Source of the DNA: a virus
Strand: one strand, 5' to 3'
IMG/VR virus record: IMGVR_UViG_3300027233_000019
Span: 1-25,639 of that record
DNA: 25,639 nucleotides
Each line of letters opens with the position of its first letter. Positions within the stretch are counted from its first letter, which is position 1. The position numbers were made by a program, and so were the translations under genes. Below the pieces are notes generated by a model. That model saw only the letters and a program-made list of their open reading frames with translations. It did not search any database and was not told the DNA's origin. Positions 7,059 to 15,132 of this stretch are shown piece by piece.

Positions 7059-7121
7059 CCCATCTTGGTCCGCTCTCAGTCAAAAACAATCAATATAATA
7101 TCTAAACTTAATACATTTAAG

Positions 7122-7129
7122 AATAAATA
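7122..7129 (+). promoter_or_regulatory. Weak late-promoter-like AATAAATA
   Basis: One mismatch from TATAAATA, just before the -35 of the early promoter at 7133. If used, the gene at 7185 would be expressed both early and late. The rest of the gap 7059-7132 shows no gene and no clear terminator. Confidence 0.25.
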
Positions 7130-7132
7130 CTA

Positions 7133-7161
7133 TTGACAAATCATGGTTAATGTGATATAAT
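7133..7161 (+). promoter_or_regulatory. Early sigma70 promoter (TTGACA-17-TATAAT)
   Basis: Perfect -35 TTGACA (7133-7138), 17-nt spacer and perfect -10 TATAAT (7156-7161), with the TGTGA extension before the -10 found at most early promoters here. It is the first early promoter after the late region and marks the late/early boundary. Predicted +1 is near 7167, giving a short leader to the gene at 7185. Confidence 0.9.
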
Positions 7162-7184
7162 AAACAATCAATTTGGAGATGTCT

Positions 7185-7712
7185 GTGTCAGACGAGTTAA
7201 ATCCATTAAAGACCGATATTGCTTTAATCAAAAACGATTTAAAAAATATTGAACGTTTCTTCGATAAAGTTGACGAAGCCATGGATCAAATGGTTTCAAT
7301 CAGTCAAGATATCGCAGTACAGCAAAACGTGCTAGAGTCATTTGAGCGTAAGCTTGACAGCGTTGAAAGCAAATTAGATACTCAAAGCAGAGTAGCTATA
7401 GAATCAAGATTTGCCTTTAAAGAAGAGCTTGACGATCACAAGTACAGATTCAAACAAGCTATGAATGAAGGGATGGGTGATGCACAAACTGCTCACCAAG
7501 AACATAATGAAAAGCTTAGAGAATGGATGGAAGGCAGCCGCGAGCGTACTTTAGTAGCAATTACAACTCTAACTAAAGAGTTTGACATGAAGATTGAAGA
7601 ACAAGAGAAGCGTCTTCGTGGTTTAGAGAATCTCAAGTATTATATGCTTGGAGCAGTCGCTATCGCTACTGCCGCTGGTAACTATGTTATTGATATGATG
7701 ACCGGAAAATAA
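7185..7712 (+). CDS. Coiled-coil protein with C-terminal membrane anchor (XhlA-like)
   Basis: 175 aa from GTG 7185, chosen because TTGGAG at 7173-7178 lies 6 nt upstream; in-frame TTG 7173 and ATG 7179 are inside or touching that ribosome-binding site. Nearly the whole protein is coiled coil (residues 5-145). A single C-terminal hydrophobic segment (YYMLGAVAIATAAGNYVI) precedes a short tail. This tail-anchored layout resembles XhlA/hemolysin-type phage membrane proteins sometimes linked to lysis. However, a perfect early promoter drives it, so an early function such as membrane docking or superinfection exclusion fits at least as well. Function is not established. Confidence 0.7.
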   Translation: MSDELNPLKTDIALIKNDLKNIERFFDKVDEAMDQMVSISQDIAVQQNVLESFERKLDSVESKLDTQSRVAIESRFAFKEELDDHKYRFKQAMNEGMGDAQTAHQEHNEKLREWMEGSRERTLVAITTLTKEFDMKIEEQEKRLRGLENLKYYMLGAVAIATAAGNYVIDMMTGK

Positions 7713-7725
7713 AATTATTTAAAGG

Positions 7726-7754
7726 TTGACAAATGAGCCAAAATATGATATAAT
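7726..7754 (+). promoter_or_regulatory. Early sigma70 promoter upstream of primase
   Basis: TTGACA (7726-7731), 17-nt spacer, TATAAT (7749-7754). Predicted +1 near 7761. The leader begins CTCATAAATTGAATTGAG, almost the same as the leader of the ligase promoter (CTCATAAATTAAATAATGG), so these early mRNAs share a 5' end. Confidence 0.9.
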
Positions 7755-7785
7755 GGTCTCATAAATTGAATTGAGTAAAACTTAT

Positions 7786-8802
7786 ATGATTGATTACGTT
7801 GATATACAGTATGCACAGTCTCTCGCCGGTCGTATGGAGAGATTTAAAGTCACGCGAACCAACCCCTACAGAATAAACTTCCGTTGCCCATTATGTGGTG
7901 ACAGCCAAAAGTCTCGCTCTAAAGCTAGAGGCTGGCTCCTTGAGAAAGATAATAGCTTTGTTTATTATTGTCACAACTGTAATGCTAGTCAATCTTTCTC
8001 ATACTTTCTTAAACAAGTCGACCCAATGGCCTTTAAAGACTATGTGTCTGAGAAGTTTATGAGCAAACATAAGAAGCCAGAAGAAAAATCAATACTTGAA
8101 CGTACTAAATTTGAAGCACCCAAGTTCGACAGTAAATCAGCAATAAAAAGTATAAAAAAAGTTAGCCAATTGGTCCATAACCATTATGCGAAAATATATA
8201 TATTAGAGAGGCAAATACCTTCGGCGCAACACTATCGCATGTACTACACTCCAAAGTTTAAGACTTGGGTAAATAGTATAATACCAGATAAATTCGAAAG
8301 CGTCGAGCATGACGAGCCTCGTTTAGTAATTCCGTTCTTCGATAAAGATAAGAAGATGTTTGGTGTTTCAGCAAGAAGTTTTAAACCAGACTCAAAGCTG
8401 CGATACATTACTATCATGTTTGAGGATAAACCAAAAATATTTGGCCTCGATACAGTCAACTTCGCTAACCAGTATTATGTGGTTGAAGGTGCATTTGATA
8501 GTATGTTTTTAAAGAATGCGGTTGCAATGGCAGGTGCTGACGGAAATACTAATGCTCTTAATAATACAGAAAATGCTGTATTTGTATTCGATTCTGAACC
8601 TCGCAATAAAGAGATTCACAAACGAATGGAGAAAATAATAGATGCAGGTTATAAAATTGTGATATGGCCAGCAGATGTTCCAGGTAAAGATATAAATGAG
8701 ATGGTACTCAACGGCTATAAAGATATAGAAGGTACCTTAAGAAATAATGTGTATAAGGGATTGGAAGCAAAAATGAAGTTAAACTACTGGAAAAAATCGT
8801 AA
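7786..8802 (+). CDS. 61: DNA primase, T4 gp61-like
   Basis: 338 aa; synthesises RNA primers for lagging-strand replication with the phage replicative helicase (not in this window). N-terminal zinc ribbon: C34PLC37GDS and C62HNC65. The fold continues with a DEPRLVIPFFD strand and a Toprim-type catalytic core: E234 in VEGAFDS and D269 in FVFDSEPRN. The order and wording closely follow T4 gp61 (RFRCPVCGDS, EPRLVIPI, VLEGPIDS, VLDNEPR). Length matches T4 gp61 (342 aa). ATG 7786 is preferred over TTG 7771 because it lies 25 nt from the predicted +1, exactly as in the ligase and RNase H genes, with a GAG-type ribosome-binding site. The stop overlaps a micro-ORF start (TAATG). Confidence 0.92.
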   Translation: MIDYVDIQYAQSLAGRMERFKVTRTNPYRINFRCPLCGDSQKSRSKARGWLLEKDNSFVYYCHNCNASQSFSYFLKQVDPMAFKDYVSEKFMSKHKKPEEKSILERTKFEAPKFDSKSAIKSIKKVSQLVHNHYAKIYILERQIPSAQHYRMYYTPKFKTWVNSIIPDKFESVEHDEPRLVIPFFDKDKKMFGVSARSFKPDSKLRYITIMFEDKPKIFGLDTVNFANQYYVVEGAFDSMFLKNAVAMAGADGNTNALNNTENAVFVFDSEPRNKEIHKRMEKIIDAGYKIVIWPADVPGKDINEMVLNGYKDIEGTLRNNVYKGLEAKMKLNYWKKS

Positions 8803-8858
8803 TGACTCTTCGCAACATCACCCTCAATAATTCACTACAAAAAAAATTAAATAATTAG
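8802..8858 (+). CDS. Possible 18-residue micro-ORF between primase and nrdA
   Basis: MTLRNITLNNSLQKKLNN, starting at an ATG that overlaps the primase stop (TAATG) with GGAAAAA upstream, and ending at a TAG that touches the nrdA ribosome-binding site (GGAGAG). It may serve to pass ribosomes from primase to nrdA rather than make a functional peptide. Chance is possible at this length. Two similar linker micro-ORFs occur at 14811 and 20509. Confidence 0.3.
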   Translation: MTLRNITLNNSLQKKLNN

Positions 8859-8867
8859 GAGAGTAGT

Positions 8868-10661
8868 ATGCAATACTGCGGAATAGAAGTCGACAACAAA
8901 AGAAATAAAATATTATCAGAACAATCATTGAAGTTATTGCAAGACTACTATTGTAGAGAAGATGAAAAATCCCCGCAGCAAGCATTCGCCAGAGCTTCAG
9001 TAGCTTTTAGTAATGGTAATATGAAATTAGCACAAAGGATATACGATTATGTATCTCAAGGCTATTTTATGTTCTCATCTCCTGTTCTATCAAACGCAAT
9101 ATTAAAAGGTGAAGATGTTAAATCATTACCTATCTCATGCTTTCTAACATATGTTCCCGACACATTAGAAGGGTTGATCGATCATTCTGCAGAACTACGT
9201 TGGCTGTCAGTTAAAGGTGGTGGAGTTGGTGGTCATTGGTCAGACATCAGAGCTGTATCTAATAAGGCACCAGGGCCCATGCCATTTCTACATACAGTTG
9301 ATGCTGATATGGTAGCTTATAGGCAAGGACGAACACGTAAAGGTTCTTATGCTGCTTATATGGATTGTGACCATCCTGATATTGTAGAGTTCGTTAATAT
9401 GAGAATACCGACAGGTGACGTGAACAGAAAGAATCTGAATCTTCATCACGCTGTCAATATAACTGATAAATTTATGGAAGCAGTTAAAGCTGGTGACTCG
9501 TGGGATCTTCTAGATCCTAATAATAAAGTAGTTAGAGAAACAGTATCTGCACGTAAAATATGGGAACTAATACTCGAAACAAGATATCGTACTGGTGAGC
9601 CATACATGAACTTTATCGACACAGCTAATGCTGCTCTACCACAATCTCAAAAGGATTTAGGTTTAAGTATTAGAGGTTCAAATTTATGTAACGAAATACA
9701 TTTAGTAACAAACGAAGAGCGAACAGCAGTCTGTTGTTTATCTTCAGTCAATGTAGAAAAGTATGACGAATGGAAAAATACTAATATGGTAAAAGACCTT
9801 ATTGTATTCTTAGACAACGTCTTGCAATTCTTTATTGATAACGCAGGTGATGAGATCTCAAAAGCTCGTTACTCTGCACAACAAGAGAGATCATTAGGTC
9901 TCGGAGCTATGGGCTTCCACTCTTACCTACAAAAACATATGGTTGCATTTGATAGCCAAGAGGCTGCTGATTTAAATGAAGAAATCTTTTCTGAAATGAA
10001 AATCAAGTCAATAGAAGCATCTGAAAAAATGGGTAAACAAAGAGGTGAAGCACCTGATATGAAAGGTACTGGTAGGCGAAACGCGCATATGTTAGCGATC
10101 GCTCCAAACGCAAATAGTTCAATGATCGTAAATACATCTCCAAGTATTGAACCTTGGAAAGCAAATGCATTTACTTCTAGGACTAGGGTCGGAAGTCACC
10201 TAAATAAGAATCCATACCTCGAAAGAGAATTGGATAAAATTGGAAAGAATACAGACGATGTATGGTCAATGATTATTACTAATGGTGGCAGTGTTCAGCA
10301 CCTTGAGTTTTTAGATGATCACACAAAAGAAGTATTTAAGACAGCTATTGAATTGGATCAACTGTCACTTATCAGATTAGCAGGACAAAGACAGAGACAT
10401 CTATGTCAAGGTCAGTCTTTAAACATATTTTTCCCTGCGAACGCTAATAAACAAACATTGCACAAAGTACATTATGAAGCCTGGAAACAAGGAACGAAGG
10501 GTTTATATTATTTAAGAACAGAAACATCTAACAAAGCAGAAAACGTAACTACTAAAGTGGCAAAAGAAATGTTAGATGATATTATTAACCCCCAAACAGT
10601 ACAATTTAGCTCGCCGAACCAAGAGGATCAACAAGATGATTGTCCAAGTTGCCAAGGATAA
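8868..10661 (+). CDS. nrdA: Ribonucleotide reductase class Ia, large (alpha) subunit
   Basis: 597 aa; reduces ribonucleoside diphosphates to deoxy forms for phage DNA synthesis. Catalytic parts visible: C91 (PISCFL) and C289/C290 (AVCCLSS) as the redox pair region, N272-C274-E276 in SNLCNE (thiyl radical site), the radical-transfer tyrosines in KGLYYLRT, and a C-terminal CPSC tail that re-reduces the active site. It is shorter than E. coli NrdA (761 aa) because the N-terminal ATP-cone allosteric domain is absent, so overall activity should not be shut off by dATP. The ribosome-binding site GGAGAG is clear. It is followed by a glutaredoxin-NrdB fusion. A HIP1 octamer lies at 10095. Confidence 0.96.
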   Translation: MQYCGIEVDNKRNKILSEQSLKLLQDYYCREDEKSPQQAFARASVAFSNGNMKLAQRIYDYVSQGYFMFSSPVLSNAILKGEDVKSLPISCFLTYVPDTLEGLIDHSAELRWLSVKGGGVGGHWSDIRAVSNKAPGPMPFLHTVDADMVAYRQGRTRKGSYAAYMDCDHPDIVEFVNMRIPTGDVNRKNLNLHHAVNITDKFMEAVKAGDSWDLLDPNNKVVRETVSARKIWELILETRYRTGEPYMNFIDTANAALPQSQKDLGLSIRGSNLCNEIHLVTNEERTAVCCLSSVNVEKYDEWKNTNMVKDLIVFLDNVLQFFIDNAGDEISKARYSAQQERSLGLGAMGFHSYLQKHMVAFDSQEAADLNEEIFSEMKIKSIEASEKMGKQRGEAPDMKGTGRRNAHMLAIAPNANSSMIVNTSPSIEPWKANAFTSRTRVGSHLNKNPYLERELDKIGKNTDDVWSMIITNGGSVQHLEFLDDHTKEVFKTAIELDQLSLIRLAGQRQRHLCQGQSLNIFFPANANKQTLHKVHYEAWKQGTKGLYYLRTETSNKAENVTTKVAKEMLDDIINPQTVQFSSPNQEDQQDDCPSCQG

Positions 10662-10665
10662 GAAA

Positions 10666-11874
10666 ATGGATGTAACAATATACACAAAAACTAACTGTCC
10701 TTTTTGCGAAAAAGCCAAAGCCTGGTTTAAGCAAAGAGGAATACAATATACAAAAATCGTACTAGACGATGAAGAACAACGACTTTCGTTTTATCAAAAG
10801 ATATCTAATGGCAAAGAAGTACGATCAGTACCACAAATTTTTATTGATGATAAGCACATTGGTACTTACAACGATTTAATGGCGATCGCTGATACACTTG
10901 TTAAGAAGCAAGGTGGTCTAATGGAATTCAGTGAGACATATAAGCCGTTTCATTATCCATGGGCTGTTGATATTACAACAAGACATGAAAAGATGCATTG
11001 GATCGAAGATGAGCTAGACTTATCAGAAGATGTGGCCGATTGGAAAATGGGTAAGATGACTCCCATAGAAAAAGAATATGTTACTAATATTCTTCGTTTG
11101 TTTACTCAATCAGATGTTGCTGTTGGTCAGAACTATTTTGATCAGTTTATTCCTAAGTTTAAGAATAATGAAATCAGAAATATGCTAGGGTCATTTGCGG
11201 CTCGTGAGGGTATCCATCAGAGAGCTTATGCTTTACTGAATGAAACCCTTGGACTACCTGATAGTGAGTACCACGCGTTTCTAGAGTATTCAGAAATGGC
11301 CGATAAGATTGACTACATGAGAAAAGCTGATACCAATACTTTACGAGGTCTTGGTTTATCATTAGCTAAATCAGTATTCAATGAAGGTGTTGCTTTATTT
11401 GCTTCTTTCGTTATGTTACTTAACTTTCAACGCTACGGTAAAATGAAAGGTATGGGTAAGGTAGTAGAGTGGTCTATTCGTGACGAGTCAATTCACGTTG
11501 AAGGTAACTCAAAACTATTTAAAGCATTTATTAAAGAGCACAGTCGTGTTGTTGATGATGGCTTCAAAAAAGAAATCTACGAAATGTCAAAGGATATTGT
11601 AGATCTCGAAGATAAGTTTATTGAGCTTGCTTACGCAATGGGTGCTATCGAAGGCCTAGCTAAAGAAGAAGTCAAACAATATATTCGTTATATTACAGAC
11701 AGACGCTTACTACAGCTTGGTATGAAGCCAAACTTTAAAGTAAAAGAGAATCCACTTCCTTGGTTGGAATGGGTATTAAATGGTGCAGATCACACAAACT
11801 TCTTTGAAAATCGTGTAACCGAATATGAGGTTGCTGGTTTACAAGGAGATTGGGATAACGCCTACGCAAGTTAA
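10666..11874 (+). CDS. nrdB: Glutaredoxin-NrdB fusion (RNR small subunit with built-in reductant)
   Basis: 402 aa. Residues 1-80 are a complete glutaredoxin: active site C11-P-F-C14, cis-Pro loop SVPQIF (54-59) and the GTYND glutathione-binding end. Residues 85-402 are the class I RNR beta subunit, which houses the diiron-tyrosyl radical cofactor. Iron ligands D150, E181, H184, E240, E274 and H277 are present, as is the radical tyrosine Y188 (EGIHQRAY, matching E. coli E115-Y122 spacing). ATG 10666 has AAGGA 7 nt upstream and starts the glutaredoxin fold exactly. An upstream in-frame extension overlaps nrdA's CPSC codons and is rejected. The fusion ties NrdA re-reduction to its partner subunit. 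A HIP1 octamer lies at 10882. Confidence 0.95.
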   Translation: MDVTIYTKTNCPFCEKAKAWFKQRGIQYTKIVLDDEEQRLSFYQKISNGKEVRSVPQIFIDDKHIGTYNDLMAIADTLVKKQGGLMEFSETYKPFHYPWAVDITTRHEKMHWIEDELDLSEDVADWKMGKMTPIEKEYVTNILRLFTQSDVAVGQNYFDQFIPKFKNNEIRNMLGSFAAREGIHQRAYALLNETLGLPDSEYHAFLEYSEMADKIDYMRKADTNTLRGLGLSLAKSVFNEGVALFASFVMLLNFQRYGKMKGMGKVVEWSIRDESIHVEGNSKLFKAFIKEHSRVVDDGFKKEIYEMSKDIVDLEDKFIELAYAMGAIEGLAKEEVKQYIRYITDRRLLQLGMKPNFKVKENPLPWLEWVLNGADHTNFFENRVTEYEVAGLQGDWDNAYAS

Positions 11875-11888
11875 TTGAGTAACAAATA

Positions 11889-13088
11889 ATGATTGATATA
11901 GTACCATTTCAAAATGTTTTAGATCAACTTAAGGACGATGGAAACTATCGTGTCTTTAACGATATAGTTAGAGAGCGCGGTAAGTTTCCTCGTGCTACAT
12001 GGTATTCTAAATATAGTCCAAAAACAATAATTAGTTGGTGCTCCAACGATTATCTAGGTATGGGTCAAAATCAATATGTGATTGATGCGATGTCTACTGC
12101 TTTAGAAAAGACAGGAAGTGGTAGTGGAGGAACACGTAATATTGGTGGCACCTCTCACTATCATGTTACGTTAGAAAAAGTATTAGCTGATTTGCATTCT
12201 AAACCAGCTGGTCTTTTGTTTACTTCAGCTTATGTTGCAAACGAATGGAGCATGATCGCTCTATCACGTATTATTCCAAAAATATGTTTTGTTTCTGATA
12301 ATAAGAATCACGCTTCATTGATTGTTGGGATAAACCACTCTCGCGCTCATAAACATATATTTGAACATAACAATATGGAATCGCTAGAAGAGTGTTTACA
12401 AGTTACTGTTGAAGCTGGTTATGTACCATGTATTGTATTTGAATCAGTATATAGTATGGATGGAGATGTCGCTCCTATTGAAGAGATTTGCGATTTAGCA
12501 GATCAGTATGGTGCAATCACATATATCGACGAAGTACATGCCGTAGGTTTATACGGAGACACAGGTGCAGGATACTGCGAAAAATTAGGATTACAAGAGA
12601 GGGTAGATATAATTAATGGAACTTTGGGAAAAGCGTTTGGTGGCCACGGAGGTTATATTGTTGGTGATAATGTTGTGCTTGATGCTATCAGAAGTGTAGC
12701 AAGTGGATTTATATTCACAACTTCTTTATCTCCTGTAATGTGTGCAGGCTCTATTGCCTCAATACGATACTTGCAAGACCATAATGAGATTAGAGAGAAA
12801 CACCAACGTAACAGTTTAATTGTAAAAGAAATGATTATAGAAGCTGGACTCGAAGTACACGAAGAAGCTTGTACTCATATTATTCCAGTTATGGTTGGAG
12901 ATTCTAAACGTTGTAAAGCAATGTCAGATTATCTCTTAAACACTCATGGAATCTATATACAACCAATTAACTATCCAACTGTTGATAGAGGAACAGAACG
13001 ATTAAGAATTACGCCCACCCCCATACATACAACCACAATGATGTATGAGTTAGTTGAGGCACTCGTAGACACGTTTGAAAATATTTAA
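11889..13088 (+). CDS. hemA: 5-aminolevulinate synthase (ALAS), phage auxiliary metabolic gene
   Basis: 399 aa, full family length; PLP enzyme condensing glycine and succinyl-CoA to 5-aminolevulinate, the first step of the Shemin route to heme and other tetrapyrroles in Alphaproteobacteria. Visible motifs: [17 protein letters not shown] (76-92, the ALAS form of the substrate loop), SDNKNHAS (H141 stacking on PLP), [12 protein letters not shown] (D214, H217) and [12 protein letters not shown] with Schiff-base K248. The TRNI-GGT loop argues for ALAS over the related AONS, KBL and SPT. It begins 14 nt after nrdB with only a weak ribosome-binding site, so coupling to nrdB is likely. No other heme gene is in the window. 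Confidence 0.92.
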   Translation: MIDIVPFQNVLDQLKDDGNYRVFNDIVRERGKFPRATWYSKYSPKTIISWCSNDYLGMGQNQYVIDAMSTALEKTGSGSGGTRNIGGTSHYHVTLEKVLADLHSKPAGLLFTSAYVANEWSMIALSRIIPKICFVSDNKNHASLIVGINHSRAHKHIFEHNNMESLEECLQVTVEAGYVPCIVFESVYSMDGDVAPIEEICDLADQYGAITYIDEVHAVGLYGDTGAGYCEKLGLQERVDIINGTLGKAFGGHGGYIVGDNVVLDAIRSVASGFIFTTSLSPVMCAGSIASIRYLQDHNEIREKHQRNSLIVKEMIIEAGLEVHEEACTHIIPVMVGDSKRCKAMSDYLLNTHGIYIQPINYPTVDRGTERLRITPTPIHTTTMMYELVEALVDTFENI

Positions 13089-13107
13089 ATTTGCCTAAAT
13101 AATTATT

Positions 13108-13944
13108 ATGAAATGGTTAACTTTATTCACATCACTTACACTGGCAACAACAGCTGCCTACTTTAGTATTGTCGGTTTAATGACAATCTTTAGTGGTGCT
13201 GCTTTGAGTATCGCCTTTATGGCAAGTGTACTTGAATTTGGTAAAATTGTTTCTGCTGCGTGGTTACACTACGAATGGGAACGTATTAATAATTTAGTAC
13301 GTGCTTATTTTACTGGTGCAGTTATTGTTCTCATGCTTATAACAAGTATGGGTATTTTTGGATATCTTTCCAAAGCACATATTGATGCTGCAATAACCGG
13401 TGATAGTTTTAGCCTTGAAGCAAGTATTTTAGATAAGAGATTAGATGGTAAGCAATTACAACTAGATAATCTTACAGGACGATTAGAGAGTTTAGATTAT
13501 GTCTTACAGACAAGTCAACCGAAAGATCGTAACTATGTTAATAAAGTACAGACAACAGAACGCAACGAAATTAATGCTAGTATTGATTTATTAGTAGACG
13601 ATATCGTAGAATTGAACGAAAAGAAGATGCCAATATTAAGACAGCAATTAGACCAAGAAGCAGAACTTGGGCCTGTCAAATATATAGCGGACATGATATA
13701 TGGTGACGATGCAGAATCTTATTATGATAATGCAGTTCGTTGGATTATATTAACAATCATATTCGTATTTGATCCTCTTGCTATTATGCTCTTAATTGTG
13801 AGTACAGCAGCATTTAAACGTGAACGAGAGAAACCCGCTAAACCTCTTATTGATGAGAATCAAGTAATGAATATGGAAATTGAAGAACAACGTAGTGATG
13901 GGACAGGCGGACTATTCTCTGCGGTAACGAGACGAAAAATATGA
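13108..13944 (+). CDS. Membrane protein with four TM segments and a coiled-coil loop
   Basis: 278 aa. Hydrophobic segments at about residues 4-28, 32-52 and 68-88, and a C-terminal one at 209-235 (WIILTIIFVFDPLAIMLLIV). Between them lies a large helical, coiled-coil-forming domain (residues 100-200: LDKRLDGKQLQLDNLTGRLE, then Glu/Leu-rich repeats). The overall plan resembles a membrane protein common in marine T4-like phages (from memory), of unknown function. The upstream gap (13089-13107) holds only AT-rich sequence with a CCTAAATA element, two mismatches from a late promoter. Its TGA overlaps the GroES-like gene (ATGA). Confidence 0.75.
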   Translation: MKWLTLFTSLTLATTAAYFSIVGLMTIFSGAALSIAFMASVLEFGKIVSAAWLHYEWERINNLVRAYFTGAVIVLMLITSMGIFGYLSKAHIDAAITGDSFSLEASILDKRLDGKQLQLDNLTGRLESLDYVLQTSQPKDRNYVNKVQTTERNEINASIDLLVDDIVELNEKKMPILRQQLDQEAELGPVKYIADMIYGDDAESYYDNAVRWIILTIIFVFDPLAIMLLIVSTAAFKREREKPAKPLIDENQVMNMEIEEQRSDGTGGLFSAVTRRKI

Positions 13945-14204
13945 GTATCAAAATGATAGGTGACAATGTGTTAGTAGCAGCGGCGCCAAAAGAAACAGAG
14001 ACAGCGGGTGGTATTATATTATCATCTGAAGTTAAAGCAACAGCATCAGAACCTGGTGTAGTAATTGCTAAAGGGCCAGAAGTAACTTGGCTCGAACAAG
14101 GCGATACGGTATATCTCCAATGGGATAAATCAATGCCAGTCAGAATTAAAGGACAAGACGCTGTCATAGTCCATTCCGATTATATCAGGGCAGTAATATC
14201 ATGA
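13941..14204 (+). CDS. GroES-like co-chaperonin (T4 gp31 analogue)
   Basis: 87 aa. The GroES beta-barrel pattern is visible: IKMIGDNVLVAAAPKE (first strands), a mobile loop TETAGGIILSSE (about 19-30) that would dock on host GroEL, GVVIAKGPE, an acidic turn EQGDTVYLQW and a final strand VIVHSDYIRAVIS. T4 gp31 replaces GroES so that GroEL can fold the large major capsid protein; this gene probably does the same. It is shorter than E. coli GroES (97 aa) and has lost part of the roof loop. It is ATGA-coupled on both sides, to the membrane protein before it and the DUF454 gene after it. Confidence 0.88.
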   Translation: MSIKMIGDNVLVAAAPKETETAGGIILSSEVKATASEPGVVIAKGPEVTWLEQGDTVYLQWDKSMPVRIKGQDAVIVHSDYIRAVIS

Positions 14205-14617
14205 ACATGAAAAAATTAATGTGGGGTGGTTTAGGATTCCTTTCATTAGGTGTTGCATATGTAGGAGTTATCCTACCAGGTATTCCTTTTAGTATTCCTG
14301 CTGTATTCGCAGCTTATTGTTTTGCTAAAAGTTCAGATAAAATGCATGCATGGTTATATGGACATAAATTGTTTGGACCGTTTTTAACTAACTGGGAAAC
14401 AAAGAAAGTATTTCCACAAAAGGCAAAGTACATGATGTTAGGCATGATGGCTTTCGCTTTATTGTGTATGATAGTATTTACAGGGAACTGGAAAGCAGTA
14501 GCTTATTCAGGTACATTTATGACCCTTGGTGCGCTATGGGGGTGGAGATATCCTTCTACACCAGAAGAATATGATCGCCGTAAAGCAGCTGGGGAAAAAA
14601 TAGGATTGTTTAAGTAA
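14201..14617 (+). CDS. DUF454 (YbaN-family) inner-membrane protein
   Basis: 138 aa. The YbaN/DUF454 signature is clear: GFLSLGVAYVGVILPGIPFS, AAYCFAKSSDKMHAWLYGHK, LFGPFLTNWE. There are two N-terminal membrane segments, then a loop with charged residues, then one or two more near residues 80-115 (MMLGMMAFALLCMIVF, YSGTFMTLGALWGW). The family's function is unknown in bacteria. It is ATGA-coupled to the co-chaperonin gene. A second ATG (14207) could be the start. A possible link to membrane or iron/heme processes is speculative and rests only on the ALAS gene 1.1 kb upstream. Confidence 0.85.
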   Translation: MNMKKLMWGGLGFLSLGVAYVGVILPGIPFSIPAVFAAYCFAKSSDKMHAWLYGHKLFGPFLTNWETKKVFPQKAKYMMLGMMAFALLCMIVFTGNWKAVAYSGTFMTLGALWGWRYPSTPEEYDRRKAAGEKIGLFK

Positions 14618-14814
14618 TGGACGAAGATTTTCCGACACACAACGATTATGATAATTGGCTCAAAATGAACGCGTTTATGGAACACATGCGTGCGGCTCAT
14701 TGGGCTCATATAATGGAACTTGAGCTTGATCGCTTAGATGAAATAGATATGATAGTTGATTGTATGGAGGAGTTTCCGGAAGTAGAAGAATTATTAAAGG
14801 AGATTATCACATGA
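14617..14814 (+). CDS. Small acidic His/Met-rich protein
   Basis: 65 aa, acidic, with an unusual density of His, Met and Trp in the middle (MNAFMEHMRAAHWAHIMEL) followed by Asp/Glu-Leu helices. This composition could suit metal binding, but no motif is diagnostic. It is coupled to the preceding gene by TAATG and to the following micro-ORF by ATGA. I do not recognise it. Confidence 0.6.
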   Translation: MDEDFPTHNDYDNWLKMNAFMEHMRAAHWAHIMELELDRLDEIDMIVDCMEEFPEVEELLKEIIT

Positions 14815-14888
14815 GTCTTAAAGTGAAGTTAAGAAAGTATCTATCCCCAGAGTCACACAAAGGTACTATAGTAAATTTATATGTCTAA
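14811..14888 (+). CDS. Possible 25-residue basic micro-ORF
   Basis: MSLKVKLRKYLSPESHKGTI plus NLYV-type end. Supported by a strong AAAGGAG ribosome-binding site about 9 nt upstream, by ATGA overlap with the previous gene, and by its stop lying inside the next gene (start 14881), which has no Shine-Dalgarno of its own and may need coupling. A basic N-terminal helix is plausible. Confidence 0.45.
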   Translation: MSLKVKLRKYLSPESHKGTIVNLYV

Positions 14889-15078
14889 GAAAACAACTGA
14901 AGAAAAGATTTTGCAGGTAGTTAACCTGTCACCCGATGAGTCATTCATCGAAAAACTAACAGATATACATCCAATGACCCAAATAGCATACGCAAGTGTG
15001 TTACAGGTTGTTGTGTTTGGATTAATGTTATTATCGTTTGCATCTATTAATTATGTAATAACAAATATTATAGGTTGA
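14881..15078 (+). CDS. Small single-span membrane protein
   Basis: 65 aa. A polar N-terminal half (KKTTEEKILQVVNLSPDESF) is followed by one long hydrophobic segment (residues 37-62, IAYASVLQVVVFGLMLLSFA...). There is no ribosome-binding site, so translation probably depends on the overlapping micro-ORF at 14811. Its TGA stop lies inside the -35 element of the next early promoter (TTGACA, 15075-15080), so transcription of the following unit starts right at this gene's end. Function unknown. Confidence 0.6.
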   Translation: MSKKTTEEKILQVVNLSPDESFIEKLTDIHPMTQIAYASVLQVVVFGLMLLSFASINYVITNIIG

Positions 15079-15103
15079 CAAACGGTTAAAAGTGTGATAT
15101 AAT
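15075..15103 (+). promoter_or_regulatory. Early sigma70 promoter
   Basis: TTGACA (15075-15080), 17-nt spacer ending GTGTGA, TATAAT (15098-15103). Drives the run of small genes from 15133. The -35 contains the stop codon of the preceding gene. The leader has AAATTAAATTA as at other early promoters, then AGGAGA before ATG 15133. Confidence 0.9.
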
Positions 15104-15132
15104 ATAAATTAAATTATGTTCAGGAGAATATT

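Noticed and set aside
10576-10665. Extended N-terminus for the glutaredoxin-NrdB protein
   Set aside because: It overlaps the conserved end of nrdA in another frame, and ATG 10666 has a good ribosome-binding site and begins the glutaredoxin fold.
13093-13100. CCTAAATA as a late promoter for the membrane protein at 13108
   Set aside because: Two mismatches from TATAAATA including the first two bases; not supported without mapping.
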